In this document: positions 59,053 to 64,000 of the stretch, one piece after another
Position numbering within the stretch: the stretch's first letter is position 1
Layout of the letters: every line of letters starts with the position of its first letter
From: JBOHDX01 sp050700835
Lineage (GTDB): Bacteria; Actinomycetota; Actinomycetes; Propionibacteriales; Nocardioidaceae
Reading direction: 5' to 3'
Assembly: GCA_050700835.1 (NCBI GenBank)
Contig: JBOHDX010000021.1
Coordinates: 25,460 to 89,459, forward strand
DNA length: 64,000 bases
Translations under genes and position numbers: made by a program
The notes under the pieces: model-generated
What the model saw: only the letters and a program-made list of their open reading frames with translations
The model's database searches: none
Told to the model about the DNA's origin: nothing

Positions 59053-61677
59053 GTGACTGACAACGTGACCGAACCCCCCGACGGCACCCAGCGCATCCAG
59101 CCGGTGGAGCTGCAGGTCGAGATGCAGCGCAGCTACATCGACTACGCCATGGCCGTGATCGTCGGCCGAGCGCTGCCGGACGTACGCGACGGTCTGAAGC
59201 CGGTGCACCGACGAGTTCTGTATGCGATGTACGACGGGGGCTATCGACCCGACCGGGGCTTCTCCAAGTGCAGCCGCGTCATCGGCGATGTCATGGGTCA
59301 GTACCACCCGCACGGCGACTCCGCGATCTACGACACCCTGGTGCGGCTGGCGCAGCCGTGGGTGATGCGTGCCCCGTTGGTGCAGGGACAGGGCAACTTC
59401 GGCTCCCCGGGCAACGATCCGGCGGCGGCAATGCGCTACACCGAGTGCCGGATGGCGCCGCTGGCGCTGGAGATGGTCCGCGACATCGAGCAGGACACCG
59501 TCGACTTCCGGCCCAACTACGACGGCCGCAGCGAGGAGCCGGTGCTGTTGCCGAGCCGGTTCCCCAACCTGCTGGTCAACGGTTCCGCCGGTATCGCGGT
59601 CGGCATGGCCACCAACATTCCGCCACACAACCTTCGGGAGGTCGCCGCCGGTGTCCAGTGGGCGCTGGATCACCCGGACGCCGGTAGGGAGGCGCTGCTG
59701 GAGGCCCTGCTGGAGCGGATCCAGGGGCCGGACTTCCCCACCGGCGCCTTCATCGTCGGGCGCACCGGGATCGAGCAGGCGTACCGCACCGGGCGAGGCT
59801 CCGTGACCATGCGTGCCGTGGTCGAGGTGGAGGAGGACGCCAAGGGCCGAACCTGTTTGGTCGTCACCGAGCTGCCCTACCAAGTCAACCCCGACAATCT
59901 CGCCCTGAAGATCGCCGAGCTCGCCGACACCGGACGGGTGCAGGGCATCGCGGACGTGCGGGACGACTCGTCATCGCGCACCGGGCAGCGGCTGGTAGTC
60001 GTGCTCAAGCGGGACGCCGTTGCCCGGGTGGTGTTGAACAACCTCTACAAGCACACTCAGCTGCAGGACAACTTCTCGGCCAACATGTTGGCGCTGGTCG
60101 ACGACGTGCCGCGGACATTGTCGCTGGACGCGTTCGTGACGCACTGGGTCGCGCACCAGATCGAGGTCATCCAGCGACGAACCCGATTCCGGCTGCGTGA
60201 GGCGGAGAAGAACGCCCACATCTATCGCGGCCTGGGCAAGGCGCTGGACGCCCTCGACGCCGTCATCGCCCTGATCCGGCGCAGCCAGACCACCGAGGAG
60301 GCCCGGGACGGACTGATCGGCCTGCTCGACATCGACGAGGTGCAGGCGCAGGCGATCCTCGACATGCAGCTGCGTCGGCTGGCCGCGCTCGAGCGGCAGA
60401 AGATCGTCGACCGGCTGGTCGAGCTCGAGCAGATCATCGCCGACCTCGAGGACATCCTGGCCAACGAGCGCCGCCAGCGCCAGATCGTCTCCGACGAGCT
60501 GGCGGTGATCGTCGACAAGTTCGGCAATGACCGGCGCAGCCAGTTCATCCCAGCCGACGGCGACCTGTCGATGGAGGACCTGATCCCCGACGAGGACGTC
60601 GTGGTGACGATCACCCGGGGCGGCTACGCGAAGCGGACCAAGACCGACCTCTACCGGGTGCAGCGCCGCGGTGGCAAGGGGGTCCGCGGGGCGACTCTTC
60701 GGGGTGACGACTTCGTGGAGCACCTGTTCGCCACCACGACGCACCACTGGATCCTGTTCTTCACCACGGCGGGTCGCGTCTACCGTGCCAAGGCCTACCA
60801 CCTGCCGGAGGCGGGCCGCGACGCCAAGGGCGGGCACGTCGCCGGACTGCTGTCGTTCCAGCCGGACGAGCAGATCGCCCAGGTACTCGCGATCCGCGAC
60901 TACGAGCAGTCCCCGTACCTCGTGCTGGCGACCCGGCGCGGTTACGTCAAGAAGACCCGGCTGCCTGACTACAACAGTCCCCGGCAGGCCGGCGTCATCG
61001 CGATCAACTTCCGCGAGGAGGACGACGAGCTGATCGGCGCCAAGCTGGTCAGCGCCGAGGACGACCTGCTGCTGATCTCCCGGAAGGCGCAGGCGATCCG
61101 GTTCCGGGCCGACGACTCGCAGCTGCGGCCGATGGGGCGGGCCACCTCCGGCGTGACCGGGATGAAGTTCCGGCGCGGTGACGAACTGCTGTCGATGTCG
61201 GTGATCCCTGCCACAGAGCAGGACAGCGAGTCCGAGGCTCACCACTTCGTGTTCACGGTGACCGACGGCGGCTGGGCCAAACGCACGACGGTGGGTGCAT
61301 ACCGCCTGCAGGGCCGTGGTGGGCTGGGCATCAAGGCCATGAAGCTGGCGGACTCCAGGGGCGTACTCGTGGGCGGCCTGGTGGTCGGTGAGGCCGACGA
61401 GGTGATGGCCATCAAGGCGTCCGGACAGGTCACCCGGAGTACGTCGGCTGGGGTTCCGGCCAAGGGACGTGACACCATGGGCGTGAAATTCGTTGACGTG
61501 GCGGACGGCGACCAGGTCGTCGCGATCGCTCGCAACGCCGAGAAGGACGTCGAGGACGACTCGGCGAGCGACACTGGCGACACCGGCTCCGACCTGGGCG
61601 AACCTGGCGCCGAATCTGACTTTGAGGGTCCGAGCGTGGACACTGATAGCACGGACGACACATCGCAGGAGTCTTGA
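59053..61677 (+). CDS. gyrA: DNA gyrase subunit A
   Basis: The 874-residue protein has the winged-helix/tower breakage domain with the catalytic Tyr in AMRYTECRM (near residue 128). The quinolone-determining stretch is HPHGDSAIYDTLVRLAQPW, which retains the susceptible-type Ser and Asp. The C-terminal beta-pinwheel has the GyrA box RRGGKGVRG. The tail of 45 residues is acidic. GTG 59053 gives the family N-terminus. Its TGA overlaps the next ATG. Confidence 0.97.
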   Translation: MTDNVTEPPDGTQRIQPVELQVEMQRSYIDYAMAVIVGRALPDVRDGLKPVHRRVLYAMYDGGYRPDRGFSKCSRVIGDVMGQYHPHGDSAIYDTLVRLAQPWVMRAPLVQGQGNFGSPGNDPAAAMRYTECRMAPLALEMVRDIEQDTVDFRPNYDGRSEEPVLLPSRFPNLLVNGSAGIAVGMATNIPPHNLREVAAGVQWALDHPDAGREALLEALLERIQGPDFPTGAFIVGRTGIEQAYRTGRGSVTMRAVVEVEEDAKGRTCLVVTELPYQVNPDNLALKIAELADTGRVQGIADVRDDSSSRTGQRLVVVLKRDAVARVVLNNLYKHTQLQDNFSANMLALVDDVPRTLSLDAFVTHWVAHQIEVIQRRTRFRLREAEKNAHIYRGLGKALDALDAVIALIRRSQTTEEARDGLIGLLDIDEVQAQAILDMQLRRLAALERQKIVDRLVELEQIIADLEDILANERRQRQIVSDELAVIVDKFGNDRRSQFIPADGDLSMEDLIPDEDVVVTITRGGYAKRTKTDLYRVQRRGGKGVRGATLRGDDFVEHLFATTTHHWILFFTTAGRVYRAKAYHLPEAGRDAKGGHVAGLLSFQPDEQIAQVLAIRDYEQSPYLVLATRRGYVKKTRLPDYNSPRQAGVIAINFREEDDELIGAKLVSAEDDLLLISRKAQAIRFRADDSQLRPMGRATSGVTGMKFRRGDELLSMSVIPATEQDSESEAHHFVFTVTDGGWAKRTTVGAYRLQGRGGLGIKAMKLADSRGVLVGGLVVGEADEVMAIKASGQVTRSTSAGVPAKGRDTMGVKFVDVADGDQVVAIARNAEKDVEDDSASDTGDTGSDLGEPGAESDFEGPSVDTDSTDDTSQES

Positions 61678-62402
61678 TGAACGACCGCAGGCCGGACGAC
61701 TCGTCTCCGCTGGCACCCCACCGACCGCTGACCGGCCCCGCCCGGCAGAGCGCGTCGACGTGGGCCCAGGCGCAGCGTCCGGCGAGCACGGACGCCGGCG
61801 GCCCGCCCACGGCGGCGATGCCGCGCGTGACCACGCCTCCGGCGGCGCCGGGTCGAGCCGGCCGGGGCAACCACCAGCAGACCTCGGCTGCTCAGTCGGC
61901 CGTAACCGCCAGCACCGCGGCTCCACCGCGGCCCGCTGCGTCAGGTCAGTCCCCGACCGTGCCCACGGCGACAGGCGCGGCGCCAACCGCCTCATCCACC
62001 GTGGCGGGCGCCAAAGCCAAGAAGACCCCGGTACGCACCCGCCGGGCGCGGCTGCGCATCGTCCGGGTCGACCCGTGGTCGGTGATGAAGATCGCGTTCG
62101 CAGTGTCGATCGCCTTGGCCATCGTCACCGTCGTGGCGGTGGTGATCGTGTGGTCGGTGCTCGGGACCGCGGGCGTGTGGGACTCGATCAACTCCAGCGT
62201 CGCCAGCGTGATGCAGAACGACGCCAAGGGCTTCGACGTCACCAACTACGTCGGGCTGGGCCGCGTGATGGGGCTGACGATCATCGTTGCCGCCGTCGAC
62301 GTCGTGCTGATCACCGCGATCGCGACCCTGGGCGCGTTCTTGTACAACCTGACGGCCTCGCTACTGGGTGGACTCGAGATCACCCTCGCCGAGGACGTCT
62401 GA
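61677..62402 (+). CDS. DUF3566 membrane protein
   Basis: The 241-residue protein has a Pro/Thr/Ala-rich N-terminal half and a C-terminal DUF3566 domain (RARLRIVRVDPWSVMKIAFAVSIALAIVTVVAVVIVWSVL and GAFLYNLTASLLGGLEITLAED) with two membrane segments. It follows gyrA in most actinobacteria. The mycobacterial counterpart is Rv0007-like; its function is unclear, and a link to division proteins has been suggested. ATG 61677 is the last base of the gyrA stop (TGATG). Confidence 0.93.
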   Translation: MNDRRPDDSSPLAPHRPLTGPARQSASTWAQAQRPASTDAGGPPTAAMPRVTTPPAAPGRAGRGNHQQTSAAQSAVTASTAAPPRPAASGQSPTVPTATGAAPTASSTVAGAKAKKTPVRTRRARLRIVRVDPWSVMKIAFAVSIALAIVTVVAVVIVWSVLGTAGVWDSINSSVASVMQNDAKGFDVTNYVGLGRVMGLTIIVAAVDVVLITAIATLGAFLYNLTASLLGGLEITLAEDV

Positions 62403-62427
62403 GGCTCACTGACGTCTGAGGCTCACT
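62394..62427. repeat. 17-bp tandem duplication across the DUF3566 stop
   Basis: GACGTCTGAGGCTCACT occurs at 62394-62410 and again at 62411-62427 without mismatch. The stop TGA (62400-62402) is inside the first copy. Confidence 0.9.
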
Positions 62428-62437
62428 AGGGCGGCCC

Positions 62438-62902
62438 TCAGTCGTCGCGGAGGTCCAGCAGCTGCTCGAGGTGCATCGACAGGTGGTCCGTGGCGTTGTC
62501 CTCGATCATCGCGCCGAGCGGCCGCGGCTCGTCCACGATCAGCTCGTCGTCGTGGCGGATCCTGACCGGTATCCGCTGGGCGCGCTGGGCGTCGCTCAGC
62601 GCGAGGTACGCCGCTTCCAGGTCGGCGGCCGAGCGCTCGATCTCCTTGGCCAGCTCCGGCAGCGAGCCGGTCCGCGTGAGGAACTCCCGCAGCTCCTTGG
62701 CGTCGACGGCGGGTTCGTTGTCGTACACCGGCTGGCCGCCGTCTCGCGCCGTCTGGGCGCACGCGGTGAAGAAGTCGTTGTTGAGGATCACGTGAGCAGC
62801 CACCAGCTCCGCAGGCCATTCGTCCGGGTCCGCGGGGATCCCGAAGCCACCCGCGCGAAGGGCATCCGCGAAGGGTGTGTAGGCCGCAGCGATGTCCGTC
62901 AT
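62438..62902 (-). CDS. Hypothetical protein, DinB/MDMPI-like helical fold
   Basis: The 154-residue protein is mainly helical and contains AAHVILNNDFFTACAQTARDGG near residues 35-55 and DHLSMHLEQLLDL at the end. The pattern resembles DinB-like or mycothiol-dependent maleylpyruvate isomerase-like proteins. The two conserved His of an active site could be those in AAHVILNND and DHLSMHLEQ. I do not recognise a precise family. It is convergent with the DUF3566 gene. Confidence 0.7.
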   Translation of the reverse strand: MTDIAAAYTPFADALRAGGFGIPADPDEWPAELVAAHVILNNDFFTACAQTARDGGQPVYDNEPAVDAKELREFLTRTGSLPELAKEIERSAADLEAAYLALSDAQRAQRIPVRIRHDDELIVDEPRPLGAMIEDNATDHLSMHLEQLLDLRDD

Positions 62903-63097
62903 GTCTTGACGCCCTCTCCCATGCCGGCGCGTCGAAGCGCCATGAATGTCCTGGCAGCGGCCCGGTTCCGGAGGCTCCGCGAGCGGCCGCTAGCGCTCAG
63001 GCTAGGACCGATCGGCGGACCCGTCATCGGTTTGGGAGCAGATCAGCCCATGGGGTAGCCTGCCGGGGCCGGTCTGCGGGGCCGGCTATCTGCGCGC

Positions 63098-63171
63098 GGG
63101 CCTATAGCTCAGACGGTTAGAGCGCTTCCCTGATAAGGAAGAGGTCAGAGGTTCAAGTCCTCTTAGGCCCA
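63098..63171 (+). tRNA. tRNA-Ile (GAT)
   Basis: The 74-base cloverleaf pairs GGGCCTA with TAGGCCC at the acceptor and has the D-arm TAGCTCAGACGGTTAGAGC. The anticodon arm TTCC-CTGATAA-GGAA gives anticodon GAT, and the T-arm is GAGGTTCAAGTCCTC. The 3' CCA is not encoded. A TAGCCT -10-like element lies at 63056. tRNA-Ile and tRNA-Ala downstream of gyrA is a typical actinobacterial arrangement. Confidence 0.97.
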
Positions 63172-63226
63172 CTCCTTCGCCGTCCCGGGCATCGGGTCAG
63201 CCTCATCGCGCACCATGGAGAGTGTC

Positions 63227-63367
63227 ATGAAGAAGATCATCGCCCTGGTCATCGCGGCCGCAGGCGTCTTCTGGGCCGTCAACAAGTCCAAGGCCAGCAA
63301 GGCGGAGTCGGACCTGTGGGCGGAGGCGTCCGACAGCGTCCGCCCACAGGTCCGACCCGGGCGCTGA
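63227..63367 (+). CDS. DLW-39 family protein
   Basis: The 46-residue protein MKKIIALVIAAAGVFWAVNK onward has one membrane segment and the family signature ESDLWAEASDSV. DLW-39 proteins are tiny actinobacterial proteins encoded next to gyrA and the two tRNAs; their function is unknown. The usual protein is about 39 residues. Here the C-terminus is extended by RPQVRPGR, encoded by the second arm of a perfect inverted repeat. Confidence 0.88.
   Translation: MKKIIALVIAAAGVFWAVNKSKASKAESDLWAEASDSVRPQVRPGR
63307..63356 (+). terminator. Perfect 18-bp hairpin in the DLW-39 gene 3' end
   Basis: Bases 63307-63324 and 63339-63356 are exact inverted copies, with a 14-base loop. The left arm encodes SDLWA and the right arm RPQVR. 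A stem this long may stop transcription or protect the mRNA between the two tRNA genes. No T run follows. Confidence 0.75.
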
Positions 63368-63411
63368 CGCCGCACCACCGCAGCACCGCAGCGGTCCCCC
63401 GGACCACCCCC

Positions 63412-63484
63412 GGGGACGTAGCTCAACTGGCAGAGCACCGCCTTTGCAAGGCGGGGGTTGAGGGTTCGAGTCCCTTCGTCTCCA
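63412..63484 (+). tRNA. tRNA-Ala (TGC)
   Basis: The 73-base cloverleaf pairs GGGGACG with CGTCTCC at the acceptor. The anticodon arm CCGCC-TTTGCAA-GGCGG gives anticodon TGC, and the T-arm is GAGGGTTCGAGTCCCTT. The CCA end is not encoded. Confidence 0.97.
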
Positions 63485-63535
63485 CTACTCCTACCGGCGT
63501 CCGCTTCCCATCGCCTCTTCACACGCCGCCCGTAC

Positions 63536-63556
63536 CCCGAAAACGGGCATTTCGGG
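63536..63556 (+). terminator. Stem-loop after tRNA-Ala
   Basis: CCCGAAA (63536-63542) pairs perfectly with TTTCGGG (63550-63556) over a seven-base loop, about 50 bases after the tRNA. There is no T run, so the terminator call is tentative. Confidence 0.4.
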
Positions 63557-63691
63557 CGCATTTCGGTACCGGCGACGTGTGAAGCGGGGAGTTGTGGTGG
63601 GCTGCAGGCGCCCGGGCCGGCCGAATCCGTCAGGGTGATCCGATGGTGCTGCAAGAGTGGGGCCACACCGACACGGCGAGGAGCCATCCAC

Positions 63692-64000
63692 ATGTCGCAG
63701 GTCGTCCGCGGGGTGATCGCGCACCGCAAGGGTGACCCGGTCAGCCTGGAGAACATCGTCGTCCCCGATCCCGGCCCCGGGGAGGCGCTGGTCGAGATCC
63801 AAGCCTGCGGGGTGTGCCACACCGACCTGCACTACCGCGAGGGCGGCATCAACGACGACTTCCCGTTCCTGCTCGGCCATGAGGCCGCCGGTGTGATCGA
63901 GGCGGTCGGCGACGAGGTCACGGACGTCGCACCTGGTGATTTCGTGATCCTCAACTGGCGGGCAGTCTGCGGCAGCTGCCGGGCCTGCCGGCGCGGCCGT
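63692..64000 (+). CDS. S-(hydroxymethyl)mycothiol dehydrogenase (3' end outside window)
   Basis: The first 103 residues of a zinc-dependent medium-chain dehydrogenase are present. MSQVVRGVIAHRKGDPV is followed by the catalytic zinc site CGVCHTDLHY and GHEAAGVIEAVGDEV. The structural zinc cysteines CGSCRACRRG come next. The pattern is typical of MscR/AdhE2, which oxidises the formaldehyde-mycothiol adduct. This supports a mycothiol-using actinobacterium. GAGGAG lies before the ATG. The frame runs off the right edge. Confidence 0.85.
   Translation, partial: MSQVVRGVIAHRKGDPVSLENIVVPDPGPGEALVEIQACGVCHTDLHYREGGINDDFPFLLGHEAAGVIEAVGDEVTDVAPGDFVILNWRAVCGSCRACRRGR

Noticed and set aside
63098..63484. 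Integration hotspot with att sites at the tRNA genes
   Set aside because: No integrase and no duplicated tRNA 3' end is visible nearby.

Overview
This window is the replication-origin region of a high-GC actinobacterial (Actinomycetota) chromosome. The evidence is the gene order rpmH-dnaA-dnaN-gnd-recF-DUF721-gyrB-gyrA-DUF3566-tRNA-Ile-tRNA-Ala on one side and rnpA-yidD-yidC-jag-rsmG-parA-parB on the other, with two perfect parS cores. A mycothiol-dependent dehydrogenase, a myo-inositol-phosphate synthase, a coenzyme F420 LLM oxidoreductase, many GTG starts and start/stop overlaps, and apparently leaderless promoters fit the same phylum. The order from dnaB to gyrA, with gnd between dnaN and recF, resembles that known from Streptomyces and Nocardioides-type genomes. 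I cannot name the genus.

Layout. Positions 1-2.7 kb: the 3' end of a proline-iminopeptidase-like hydrolase and a Tet(M)/OtrA-like ribosomal protection GTPase with a short upstream ORF. 2.7-8.2 kb: dnaB, a MATE exporter, a small membrane protein and the ribosomal/SSB operon rpsF-ssb-rpsR-rplI, whose S18 lacks all cysteines. 8.4-11.8 kb: a MacB/FtsX-type ABC exporter. 12.2-13.2 kb: a decayed AbiEi/DUF559-type gene. 13.5-16.6 kb: an endonuclease-IV-like protein, a short Erm(37)-like rRNA methylase, a DJ-1/PfpI protein and an F420 oxidoreductase. 16.7-18.9 kb: a FemX-like transferase overlapped by an alanine-racemase-fold protein. 19.0-20.1 kb: two secreted proteins of unusual base composition. 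20.1-28.9 kb: a GT-C-like membrane protein, class A PBP, PadR regulator, ino1, an MFS protein and CCA-adding enzyme.

28.9-37.9 kb: a cell-envelope and redox block of DUF6049 protein, MurJ, a pseudokinase with a discoidin-like ectodomain, SigM, an anti-sigma factor, trxB (with a near-consensus SigR/SigH-type promoter) and trxA. 37.9-44.4 kb: a GNAT enzyme, aminotransferase, D-Ala-D-Ala-ligase-like protein, an MFS/HTH pair with a large inverted-repeat operator, an ArsR/SRPBCC pair with palindromic operators, and two gene relics (DUF664/DinB and DUF2630). 44.4-62.4 kb: chromosome segregation, protein insertion, RNase P, replication initiation and gyrase. 62.4-64 kb: a small hypothetical protein, two tRNAs flanking a DLW-39 protein gene with a perfect 18-bp hairpin, and the start of mycothiol-dependent formaldehyde dehydrogenase.

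How the genes work together. Most of the window is core machinery: replication, segregation, translation and cell-wall assembly (MurJ, PBP, FemX-like, Ddl-like). Two intrinsic ribosome-protection genes (TetM-like and Erm-like) suggest built-in tolerance to ribosome-targeting drugs. No IS element, prophage, CRISPR array or rRNA operon was seen. Mobile or decaying DNA is limited to the low-GC secreted-protein pair, three gene relics and several short tandem duplications, many of them at gene 3' ends.
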